Below are positions 17,101-24,808 of a stretch of DNA of 40,281 nucleotides, in pieces. This DNA is from ZC4RG30 sp964455685 (GTDB taxonomy: Bacteria; Pseudomonadota; Gammaproteobacteria; Steroidobacterales; Steroidobacteraceae). The translations under genes and the position numbers were made by a program. The stretch covers positions 1 through 40,281 of the forward strand of contig CAYVZE010000017.1 in the NCBI GenBank assembly GCA_964455685.1, given 5' to 3'. The notes beneath the pieces are model-generated. The model saw only the letters and a program-made list of their open reading frames with translations. It was not told the origin of the DNA and did not search any database. Position 1 is the first letter of the stretch. Each line of letters begins with the position of its first letter.

Positions 17101-18333
17101 CTACTCGTACCTCAGCGCCTCGGCGGGCGACACCCTCGCCGCCCGCAGCGCCGGATAGACGGTGGCCACCGCGGTCAGCACCAGCGCGCTGGCGGCCACC
17201 AGCAGCACGTCGGTGCGGTGCAGTTCCGAGGGCACCTCGGTGATGTAGTACACGTCGGCGTCGAACAGCGAGATGCCCGCCACGCGGTACAGCACGTCGA
17301 GGATGGGGCCCACGTGGGTGGCGATGAGCACGCCGAGGGCCACGCCGGCGGCCACGCCCAGCCAGCCGATCACCAGCCCCTGGGTCACGAACACGCCGGC
17401 CACGGTGCGCGGCGCGGCGCCGAAGGTGCGCAGGATGGCGATGTCGGTGCGCTTGTCGGTCACCACCATCACCAGCATGGCGACGATGTTGAACGCGGCC
17501 ACGGCCACGATCAGCAGCAGGATCAGCGCCATCATGGTCTTCTCGATGCGGATGGCGCGGAAGTAGCTGGCGTGTTCCTCGGTCCAGTCGGTGACCGCGA
17601 GCCCCGGCCAGCGGCCGGCCAGCTGCTCGCGCAGCGAGGCTGCGATGGCGGGCGCCTGCAGCGCATCCACGCGCACGTTCAGGCCCTCGGCATGGCTGCG
17701 CGCCGCGCCGAGCGCGGCCATGGCATCAAGGCTGGCGTAGGCCAGCGCGCCGTCGTGGTCCTGCAGCCCGGCCTCGAACAGGCCGGCCACGGTGAACTGC
17801 CGCATGCGGAACTCCGGCGTGCCGTGCGCCATGACCGGCACCAGCAGGCGGATGGCATCCCCCGGCAGCACGCCGAGCTGCTCGGCCACCAGCACCCCCA
17901 CCACCACCGACTCGCCATCCTCCAGCGACTGGACGCCTCCCTGCACCATCAGCTCCCCGAGTTCGGCGCGGGTGAGCTCATCGGCCCCCCGCAGCGTCAG
18001 GGCCAGCATCTCCGGCTCGCGCACGGCCAGCACCTGCAGCTCGGCATGCCGCCCCACGCGGCTGCCGGGCACGGCCGCGGCCACGTCCTCGCGCAGCAGC
18101 TCCCAGTCCGGCCCGGCACCCGGGCCAGTGATGCGCACCGGCGCGGACAGGGCCAGCAGCCGGTCGCGCAGTTCCGACTCGAAGCCGTTCATCACCGACA
18201 GGATCACGATCAGGGCCGCCACGCCGACGGCCACCCCGGCCAGCGACACCCAGGTGATGAAGGAGACGAAGTACCGGTGCGCGCGGGCGCGCGCGTACCG
18301 TAGACCGACATACAGGGGCAGCGGATGGAACAT
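17101..18333 (-). CDS. lolC: Lipoprotein-releasing ABC transporter permease (LolC/LolE family)
   Basis: First gene of the lol operon, 410 residues from ATG 18333, which has GGAG about 6 bases upstream. The topology matches its downstream paralogue: helix about 26-48 with LSVMNGFESELRDRL, a periplasmic domain, then LLLIVAVAAFNIVAMLVMVV, DIAILRTFGAAPRTV and VATVYPALRAARVSPAEALRYE. The frame is open about 100 codons further upstream, but that part opposes the next gene and lacks family features. The C-to-E assignment is by position only. Confidence 0.9.
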   Translation of the reverse strand: MFHPLPLYVGLRYARARAHRYFVSFITWVSLAGVAVGVAALIVILSVMNGFESELRDRLLALSAPVRITGPGAGPDWELLREDVAAAVPGSRVGRHAELQVLAVREPEMLALTLRGADELTRAELGELMVQGGVQSLEDGESVVVGVLVAEQLGVLPGDAIRLLVPVMAHGTPEFRMRQFTVAGLFEAGLQDHDGALAYASLDAMAALGAARSHAEGLNVRVDALQAPAIAASLREQLAGRWPGLAVTDWTEEHASYFRAIRIEKTMMALILLLIVAVAAFNIVAMLVMVVTDKRTDIAILRTFGAAPRTVAGVFVTQGLVIGWLGVAAGVALGVLIATHVGPILDVLYRVAGISLFDADVYYITEVPSELHRTDVLLVAASALVLTAVATVYPALRAARVSPAEALRYE

Positions 18334-18434
18334 GCGAAGCTCCGCATTCAAGCATGGTGGGGCGCGTTTGGCGACGCAATTCACGAAATCGGCGCGGGAA
18401 GGCGCCCGGCGCGACCACCTCCGCCGCGCCCTGC

Positions 18435-18440
18435 TATATT
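18435..18440 (+). promoter_or_regulatory. Candidate -10 box of the small secreted protein gene
   Basis: TATATT (5 of 6 matches to TATAAT) ends 8 bases before ATG 18449, with no ribosome-binding site between, compatible with a leaderless mRNA. A weak GCGACC -35 lies 18 bp upstream. It sits in the 115-bp gap divergent from lolC. Confidence 0.45.
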
Positions 18441-18448
18441 CGACCGCC

Positions 18449-18721
18449 ATGAGAACCGCACTGGCACTGACGCTGGCGTTCATGGCCCTGCCCCTGTCGG
18501 CCGAGACCCTCGTGGTCGACGGCTCCGTGCAGGTCCGCCCCGTGTCGATCGAACTGCCCCGCCGCGGCCTCTCGATGGCGCAGGTGGAGGCCCGCTTCGG
18601 CGCGCCCCGCACCCGCCACTCGGCCGTGGGCCAGCCGCCGATCACGCGCTGGGACTACGACGGGTTCAGCGTCTACTTCGAGTACCAGCACGTCATCCAC
18701 GCCGTCGCCTACGGCGACTGA
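18449..18721 (+). CDS. Small secreted protein with BamE/SmpA-like motif
   Basis: A 90-residue protein with a clear Sec signal peptide (MRTALALTLAFMALPLSAET, cleavage likely after SAE or LSA). There is no lipobox cysteine, so it should be soluble in the periplasm. The mature part has RRGLSMAQVEARFGAP, then PPITRWDYDGFSVYFEYQHV and IHAVAYGD, resembling the helix-strand repeat of SmpA/BamE-type domains (G-x-S-x-x-x-V-x-x-x-F-G-x-P). The function is unknown. It is transcribed away from lolC and towards mfd; a hairpin lies 29 bases after its stop. Confidence 0.8.
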   Translation: MRTALALTLAFMALPLSAETLVVDGSVQVRPVSIELPRRGLSMAQVEARFGAPRTRHSAVGQPPITRWDYDGFSVYFEYQHVIHAVAYGD

Positions 18722-18750
18722 CGCGGCGGACAGGGCCCGCCCGGGCCAGT

Positions 18751-18771
18751 GGCGCTGCCACCGGCAGCGCC
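18751..18771 (+). terminator. GC-rich hairpin between the BamE-like gene and mfd
   Basis: GGCGCTGCC-ACC-GGCAGCGCC is a perfect 9-bp stem with a 3-base loop, beginning 29 bases after the upstream stop. No T-run follows, so it is not a textbook intrinsic terminator; it may slow polymerase or stabilise an mRNA end. A second small hairpin (GGCCCG-CC-CGGGCC) precedes it, and a possible mfd -10 box (TATGCT, 18779-18784) follows. Confidence 0.4.
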
Positions 18772-18814
18772 AAGCGGCTATGCTGCGCGCCCCTGCCGCC
18801 TGCAGCCGCCATCG

Positions 18815-21800
18815 ATGACCATCCTTCCTGTTCCCGCCTCCCCCTCCGCCCCGGATTCCGTGCGGCACTGGCCGCCGCTGCACTCCAGCGCCCGGGCGCT
18901 GGCGCTGGCCACGGCCGCCCAGGCCGACTCGCGCCTGTGGGTGGTCCTGGTGGAGGACGCGCGGCGCCTGGACCAGCTGCGCCGCGAGCTGGCCTTCTTC
19001 GCCGGCGACGAGCTGCCGGTGATGGAGCTGCCCGACTGGGAGGTGCTGCCCTACGACCGCTACTCCCCGCTGCCGGACCTGGTTTCCGAGCGCATCGCCA
19101 CGCTGGCGAAACTGCCCAGCATGGATCGCGGCGTGCTGCTGGTGGCCGCAGGAACGCTGCTGCAGCGGCTGCCGCCGGTGCCCTACATCGCCGGTCGCGC
19201 CTTCGACCTGGCCGTGGGACAGCAGTTCTCGATGGCGCGCGTCAGCGAGCAGCTGGCCGCGGCCGGCTACAGCCACGTGGCGCAGGTGGGCGTGCCGGGC
19301 GAGTTCGCGCTGCGCGGCTCGCTGTTCGACGTGTTCCCCATGGGTCATGCGCAGCCGCTGCGCATCGACCTGTTCGACGACACCATCGACTCGATCCGCC
19401 ACTTCGACCCGGACACGCAGCGCTCACTGGAAGCGCTGGAACGGGTGCGCCTGCTGCCGGCGCGCGAGGTGCCGCTGGACGAGGACAGCGTGCGTGAGTT
19501 CCGCCGCCGCTACCGCACCCGCTTCGAGGGAGACCCCACGCGCTCGGAGATCTACCGCGGGGTCCGCGCCAACGTGGCGCCGGCCGGCATCGAGTTCTAC
19601 CTGCCGCTGTTCTTTGAATCCACCAGCGGCCTGTTCGACTACCTGCCGCGCGGCTGCGTGCTGGCCGTGCCTGGCGACCTCGATGCCCACCTGCAAGCCG
19701 CATGGCAGGACATCGCCATCCGCCACGAGGACGTGCGCCACGACATCGAGCACCCGGTGCTCGAACCGAAGGAGCTGTACTTCGAGCTCGCCGAGCTGCG
19801 CCAGCGCATCGAGGGCCACGCCCGCGTGCAGCTGGCCGCCGGCGCGCCCTCCGGCACCGCCGCCATCGAGACTGCGCAGGGAGACCCCCTGTCGCTGTCG
19901 CCGCCACCTGCGCTGGCGCTGGATGCGCGCGCCGAGGCCCCGCTCGCGCCGCTGGCGCAGCTGCTGGCCGGCTTCGACGGCCGGGTGCTGATCACCGCGG
20001 ATTCCCCGGGCCGGCGCGAGTTGCTGCACGACCTGCTGCGCGGCGCCGGCATCACATTCGAGGATGTTCCCGGGTGGCAGGCATTCCTGCAGTCCAGGGC
20101 ACGCACCGCGCTGGCCACCGCGCCGGACGTGGGCGGACTGGCCAGCACCTCGCCGAAGCTGATGCTGCTGGCCGATGGCGAGATGTTCGGCCGGCATGCG
20201 CAGCAGGAACGCCGCCGCCGTCGGGCCCAGCTCGACCCGGCCGCCATCCTGCGCGACCTGACCAGCCTGCTGCCCGGCGCCCCGGTGGTGCACGAGGAAT
20301 ACGGCGTCGGCCGCTACGTGGGCCTGGTGCCCATGCAGGTGGCCGGCGAGGACGGCGAGTTCCTGGTGATCGAGTACGCCGGCAACGACCGCATCTACGT
20401 GCCGGTCACGGCACTGCACCTGGTCAGCCGGTACACCGGCGCCTCACCTGATGCCGCGCCCCTGCACAAGCTGGGCAGCGACCAGTGGGCCAAGGCGCGC
20501 CGGCGCGCCGCCGAGCAGGTACGCGACGTGGCCGCCGAGCTGCTGGACCTCTACGCGCGCCGCCAGGCGCGCAAGGGCACGCCTCTGGTGGCCGACGAGA
20601 AGGAATACCGCGCCTTCGCCGCGGCCTTCCCGTTCGAGGAAACCGCCGACCAGCTCGAGGCCATCGAGGCGGTGATCCGTGACATGGGCTCGGAGCGGCC
20701 CATGGACCGGGTGGTCTGCGGCGACGTGGGCTTCGGCAAGACCGAGGTGGCCATGCGCGCTGCCTTCGTGGCGGTGCAGGCCGGCTGCCAGGCCGTGGTG
20801 CTGGTGCCCACCACGCTGCTGGCCGAACAGCACACGGCCAACTTCCGCGACCGCTTCGCCGACCTGCCGGTGCGCATCGAGTCGCTGTCGCGCTTCCGCT
20901 CGGCCAAGGCCTCCAGCGCCATCCTCGAGGACCTGGAGAAGGGCCGCATCGACATCCTCGTATCCACCCATCGCCTGCTGCACGCCAACCCGAAGTTCCA
21001 CAAGCTCGGGCTGGTCATCATCGACGAGGAGCACCGCTTCGGCGTGCGCGACAAGGAGCGGCTGAAGGAGCTGCGCGCCGAAGTGCACGTGCTGACGCTG
21101 ACCGCCACGCCCATCCCGCGCACGCTGAACATGGCCATGGGCGGCCTGCGCGACCTGTCGCTGATCACCACCCCGCCCGCCGGGCGAGTGGCCATCCGCA
21201 CCACCGTGGGCGAATGGCATCCGCCGACCATCCGCGAGGCCGTGCTGCGCGAACTGCGCCGCGGCGGCCAGGTGTACTTCGTACACAACGAGATCAGCAC
21301 CATCGAGAAGGTGGCGGCCGACCTCGCGAAGATCGTGCCGGAGGCCTCGATCCGCATCGGCCACGGCCAGATGCGCGAGCGCGAGCTGGAACAGCTGATG
21401 GTGGACTTCTACCACCGCCGCTTCGACATCCTGCTGTGCACGACCATCATCGAGAGCGGCATCGACGTGCCCACGGCCAACACCATCCTGATCAACCAGG
21501 CCGACCGGCTGGGACTGGCGCAGCTGCACCAGCTGCGCGGCCGCGTGGGCCGCTCGCACCATCGCGCCTTCGCGCACCTGATGGTGCCGTCGCTCAAAGG
21601 CCTCACCGAGGACGCGAGGCGGCGCCTGGAAGCGATCGAGTCGATGGAGGAACTGGGCTCGGGCTTCGTGCTGGCCACGCATGACCTGGAGATCCGCGGC
21701 GCCGGTGAATACCTGGGCGAGGCGCAAAGCGGCGAGCTCACCGAGGTGGGCCTGTCGATGTACCTGGACATGCTCGAGTCCACGGTGAAGGCGTTGAAGG

Positions 21801-22276
21801 CCGGCCAGGACCCGGCCGCCATCCCCTCCACCACGGCCGCCACCGAGGTCAACCTGCACCTGCCGGCGCTGCTGCCCTCCGATTACATCGCCGATGTGCA
21901 GACCCGGCTGGCGCTGTACAAGCGCATCGCCGCGGCCACCGGCCAGGCCGAACTGGACGAGCTGAAGACCGAAGTGGGCGACCGCTTCGGCGCCCTGCCC
22001 GAGGCGGCGCAGCGGCTGTTCCAGGTGGCGCGGCTCACGCAGCGCGCCCGTGCCCTGGGCATCCGTCGCCTGGACGTGGGCGCACAGGCCAGCTTCGTGA
22101 TGTTCGAGCAGGACAACCGCGTGGATCCCGGCACGGTGATCCGCCTGATCCAGAAGGAACCGAAAGTGTGGCGGCTGGAAGGCCAGCTCAAGCTGCGCAT
22201 CGCACTGGGCGCCGAGCCCGGGCACCGCGTCACCCTGGCCGCCAGCATCCTCGACAGGCTGGGACCCTCGTCATGA
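18815..22276 (+). CDS. mfd: Transcription-repair coupling factor Mfd
   Basis: DNA translocase that removes RNA polymerase stalled at lesions and recruits UvrA. The 1153 residues hold the UvrB-homology modules at the N-terminus (SLFDVFPMGHAQPLRIDLFD), the RNA-polymerase-interacting domain near 460-560 (VVHEEYGVGRYVGL; VPVTALHLVSRY), and the RecG-like motor. Walker A is GDVGFGKTE (about 636-644), DEEH is at about 736-739, followed by LTATPIPRTLNMAM, TTIIESGIDVP and QLRGRVGRS. The C-terminal TRCF domain contains DRFGALPEAAQRLF. The start ATG 18815 lacks a ribosome-binding site. The stop overlaps an upstream ATG of csiV. Confidence 0.97.
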   Translation: MTILPVPASPSAPDSVRHWPPLHSSARALALATAAQADSRLWVVLVEDARRLDQLRRELAFFAGDELPVMELPDWEVLPYDRYSPLPDLVSERIATLAKLPSMDRGVLLVAAGTLLQRLPPVPYIAGRAFDLAVGQQFSMARVSEQLAAAGYSHVAQVGVPGEFALRGSLFDVFPMGHAQPLRIDLFDDTIDSIRHFDPDTQRSLEALERVRLLPAREVPLDEDSVREFRRRYRTRFEGDPTRSEIYRGVRANVAPAGIEFYLPLFFESTSGLFDYLPRGCVLAVPGDLDAHLQAAWQDIAIRHEDVRHDIEHPVLEPKELYFELAELRQRIEGHARVQLAAGAPSGTAAIETAQGDPLSLSPPPALALDARAEAPLAPLAQLLAGFDGRVLITADSPGRRELLHDLLRGAGITFEDVPGWQAFLQSRARTALATAPDVGGLASTSPKLMLLADGEMFGRHAQQERRRRRAQLDPAAILRDLTSLLPGAPVVHEEYGVGRYVGLVPMQVAGEDGEFLVIEYAGNDRIYVPVTALHLVSRYTGASPDAAPLHKLGSDQWAKARRRAAEQVRDVAAELLDLYARRQARKGTPLVADEKEYRAFAAAFPFEETADQLEAIEAVIRDMGSERPMDRVVCGDVGFGKTEVAMRAAFVAVQAGCQAVVLVPTTLLAEQHTANFRDRFADLPVRIESLSRFRSAKASSAILEDLEKGRIDILVSTHRLLHANPKFHKLGLVIIDEEHRFGVRDKERLKELRAEVHVLTLTATPIPRTLNMAMGGLRDLSLITTPPAGRVAIRTTVGEWHPPTIREAVLRELRRGGQVYFVHNEISTIEKVAADLAKIVPEASIRIGHGQMRERELEQLMVDFYHRRFDILLCTTIIESGIDVPTANTILINQADRLGLAQLHQLRGRVGRSHHRAFAHLMVPSLKGLTEDARRRLEAIESMEELGSGFVLATHDLEIRGAGEYLGEAQSGELTEVGLSMYLDMLESTVKALKAGQDPAAIPSTTAATEVNLHLPALLPSDYIADVQTRLALYKRIAAATGQAELDELKTEVGDRFGALPEAAQRLFQVARLTQRARALGIRRLDVGAQASFVMFEQDNRVDPGTVIRLIQKEPKVWRLEGQLKLRIALGAEPGHRVTLAASILDRLGPSS

Positions 22277-22301
22277 CAGGGGCGGCACCCTCGCCTAGAA
22301 T
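22273..22301 (+). promoter_or_regulatory. Candidate promoter of csiV within the mfd stop region
   Basis: ATGACA (22273-22278, 5 of 6 matches to TTGACA), a 17-bp spacer and TAGAAT (22296-22301, 5 of 6 matches to TATAAT). Transcription should start at or next to ATG 22309. This is the best sigma-70-like promoter in the window. Confidence 0.6.
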
Positions 22302-22308
22302 CACGGGC

Positions 22309-22827
22309 ATGAAGTCGCCTTCCGGCATCGCGCGACGCCTCGCGCTGGCAGCGGTCCTGGCCGCAGTGGCGCTGCCCGCCCTGCCGCAGTCATCCCCCGG
22401 CTATTCCATCGAGATCGTCGTGTTCAGGAACGGCGGGGATGCCGGTGCCATGGCCGCGGGCGAACCGCGACCGGTGATTACCGGTGATGACGTGGCGCCG
22501 GTGCCGGCGCAGTCCCGCAAGCTGGGCGGTGCCGCCGGGCGGCTGACCCGCAACGGGCTGCAGGTGATCGGCCAGGCTTCCTGGAAGCAGGATCCGACGG
22601 CGTGGAATTCACGCCGCGGCGTGTCCACGCAGCGGCTGGGCCTCCCCGGCGTCACCGGCAAGGTGTTCTTCGAGCGCGGCCAGTACCTGCACCTGGGCGT
22701 GGACATCGTGGTCGAGGATGGCGGCAAGCGCTATCGCCTCAACGAAGTGCGCCGCGTGAAGGCCGACGAGATCCACTATTTCGACCACCCCGCGGTGGGC
22801 GTGCTGGCGGTCGTCACCAGCGGCTGA
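22309..22827 (+). CDS. CsiV family periplasmic protein
   Basis: A 172-residue secreted protein with a signal peptide over residues 1-27 (RRLALAAVLAAVALPALPQS), followed by YSIEIVVFRN, GKVFFERGQYLHLGVDIV, RLNEVRRVKADEIHYFDHP and a C-terminal GVLAVV. This agrees with the CsiV/peptidoglycan-binding family usually found next to mfd in gammaproteobacteria. A promoter points to ATG 22309; an alternative ATG 22273 overlaps the mfd stop and would add 12 residues before the signal peptide. The stop is one base from the stop of the convergent PAS-GGDEF gene. Confidence 0.82.
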   Translation: MKSPSGIARRLALAAVLAAVALPALPQSSPGYSIEIVVFRNGGDAGAMAAGEPRPVITGDDVAPVPAQSRKLGGAAGRLTRNGLQVIGQASWKQDPTAWNSRRGVSTQRLGLPGVTGKVFFERGQYLHLGVDIVVEDGGKRYRLNEVRRVKADEIHYFDHPAVGVLAVVTSG

Positions 22828-22828
22828 T

Positions 22829-23761
22829 TCAGTCGGGTGCCTGGTTCAGACCGCCCCGCATCACTTCCTTGGCTTCAGCCAGGGCCTTCTCCGCACGCTC
22901 GATCAGCCGCGCGGGTTCCTCCTCGTCCCGGCCGGGAGTCACCGTGGCCAGGCTGGCCGTGACGGTCACGTACTTCTGCAGCGGCGCCCGCGGGTGGTGC
23001 ATGCGCATCTCGGCGATGCGCCGCACGTTGCCGGCGGCGTGCTCGACCATGCGCTCCATGCCCTGCCCGTCACGGTGCACGGCCAGCACGGCTATGCAGC
23101 CGTCGCGCCACACGCCCACCACGTCGGAGGCTCGGCGGAAACCGCTGGAGATGCTGCGCGACACGCGCTTGAGCAGCGCGTCGCCGCCTGCCCGCCCGTA
23201 CACGGCGTTGTAGCCGCCCAGCGCATCCACGTCGAACAGCGCCAGCGTCAGCGGCCGGCCCTCGCGCCGGGCGATGCGCCACTCCCGTCCCAACAGTTCG
23301 CGGAACCACTCCCGCGAGGACACCCCGGTCACGCGGTCCTCGCGCAGCCACACCGGTACGCCTTCCGGCCGCTCGGTCTGGCGCAGGCGCGCGGTCATGT
23401 CGTGGCAGTACGCCACCACGTGCGTGGCCTTTCCATCCGGGCCCAGCAGCGGCTGCAGCGAGATCTCGTTCCAGAACAGCTCGCCGTTCTTGCGGTAATT
23501 GCGCAGCAGCACCCGCGTGGCCTCACCTTCCGCCAGCGCCTTCTTCAGCCGACCGAGGGCCAGCTGGTCCTCGTCCGCGCCATGCAGCAGGCCGATGCTG
23601 GCGCCGATGACCTCTGCGGCGGCATAGCCCGACATCACCTCGAAGGCGGCGTTGGCATACACCACCGGCTGGTCCGGCTGGCCGAGATCGCAGATGACGA
23701 TACCCTCCGGCGCGCGATCGATGACCTGCTGTACCAAGGCGGGATCGAGGGGCATCGTCAT
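22829..23761 (-). CDS. PAS(LOV-like)-GGDEF protein with degenerate active sites
   Basis: A 310-residue cytoplasmic protein. Residues about 8-125 are a PAS domain of the LOV subtype (VVYANAAFEVMSGY; NYRKNGELFWNEISLQPL), but the flavin-cysteine motif GRNCRFLQ is replaced by GASIGLLHG (53-61). Residues about 140-300 are a GGDEF fold (LTLALFDVDALGGYNAVYG; GGDALLKRVSRSI) in which the GGDEF signature reads RDGCI (219-223). It should therefore be unable to make c-di-GMP and unable to form the LOV cysteinyl-flavin bond; it may be a receptor or scaffold. It is the last gene of the run, 6 bp after nagZ. Confidence 0.88.
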   Translation of the reverse strand: MTMPLDPALVQQVIDRAPEGIVICDLGQPDQPVVYANAAFEVMSGYAAAEVIGASIGLLHGADEDQLALGRLKKALAEGEATRVLLRNYRKNGELFWNEISLQPLLGPDGKATHVVAYCHDMTARLRQTERPEGVPVWLREDRVTGVSSREWFRELLGREWRIARREGRPLTLALFDVDALGGYNAVYGRAGGDALLKRVSRSISSGFRRASDVVGVWRDGCIAVLAVHRDGQGMERMVEHAAGNVRRIAEMRMHHPRAPLQKYVTVTASLATVTPGRDEEEPARLIERAEKALAEAKEVMRGGLNQAPD

Positions 23762-23767
23762 GGCGGT

Positions 23768-24808
23768 TCAGCTGAGGGTGAGTTCAGGCGGACGATCGCA
23801 GCGGGCCAGCCATTGGCGGCACTGCTGCCAGTTTGCGCAAGCCATCAGCGCCTCGCGGCCCGGCGCCTCGCGACCACGCATCAGGCGGATGCGGGCCTGG
23901 CTGGCCGGGCCGGGCACGGTGCGCAGGCGATCCAGCAGCGCCAGCACACTCTCGCGCCGGTTGCACACGGGCAGCACGTCGCAGCCGGCCTCCAGCGCGG
24001 CCTCGGCACGCTCGACGATGCCGCCCACGGCGCTGGCGCCTTCCATGGTCAGGTCATCGGCGAACACCACGCCGCGGAAACCGAGTTCGCCGCGCAGGAT
24101 CTGCGTCACCCAGCGACGCGAGAAACTGGCGGGGACGCTGTCGATGGCCGGGAAAAGCACGTGCGCCATCATCACGCCGGCCAGCTCGTTGGGGATCAGC
24201 CGGTGGTAGGGCTTGAGGTCGGCCGTGAGGTCCGCCAGCTCGCGCCGGTCCACCGGCAGCGCCAGGTGCGAATCGGCCACCACGGCGCCATGGCCGGGGA
24301 AGTGCTTGGCAGTGGCGGCCATGCCAGCCTCGCGCATGCCCTGCACCGCCGCCAGCGCCAGCTTCGCCACCGCCTCGGCATCGCTGTGGAAGGCGCGGTC
24401 GCCGATGATCCCGGACACGCCGTAGTCCAGGTCCACGCAGGGTGCGAAGGAGAAGTCGATGCCCACGGCGCGCAGCTCCGCGGCCATCAGCCAGTTCAGC
24501 GCCTTTGCCATGGCCAGTCCCTGGCGCGCATCGAGGTCATACTCCTGGCCGACGCGCCGCATGGGCGGCAGCACCGAGAATCCCTGCCGGAAACGTTGCA
24601 CCCGCCCGCCCTCGTGATCCACCGCCACCAGCAGCGGCGGCGAGCGCACGGCGCGGATCGCGGCCACCAGCGCGGCCAGCTGCTCCGGGTCGGCGTAGTT
24701 GCGGGTGAACAGGATCACGCTGCCCACCAGCGGATGGGCCAGGACCTCACGGTCCTCGGCCGTGAGCTCCTTGCCGGCGATGTCGACCATCAGCGGACCC
24801 AGTGTCAT
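23768..24808 (-). CDS. nagZ: Beta-N-acetylhexosaminidase NagZ
   Basis: Cytoplasmic glycoside hydrolase family 3 enzyme that removes GlcNAc from anhydro-muropeptides in cell-wall recycling. Motifs are VAVDHEGGRVQRF, the catalytic loop KHFPGHG (168-174) with ADSH (178-181), and the nucleophile D251 in FADDLTMEGAS. ATG 24808 overlaps the rlmD stop as ATGA and gives 346 residues, normal for NagZ. The frame is open far upstream, but only antisense to rlmD codons. Confidence 0.95.
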   Translation of the reverse strand: MTLGPLMVDIAGKELTAEDREVLAHPLVGSVILFTRNYADPEQLAALVAAIRAVRSPPLLVAVDHEGGRVQRFRQGFSVLPPMRRVGQEYDLDARQGLAMAKALNWLMAAELRAVGIDFSFAPCVDLDYGVSGIIGDRAFHSDAEAVAKLALAAVQGMREAGMAATAKHFPGHGAVVADSHLALPVDRRELADLTADLKPYHRLIPNELAGVMMAHVLFPAIDSVPASFSRRWVTQILRGELGFRGVVFADDLTMEGASAVGGIVERAEAALEAGCDVLPVCNRRESVLALLDRLRTVPGPASQARIRLMRGREAPGREALMACANWQQCRQWLARCDRPPELTLS

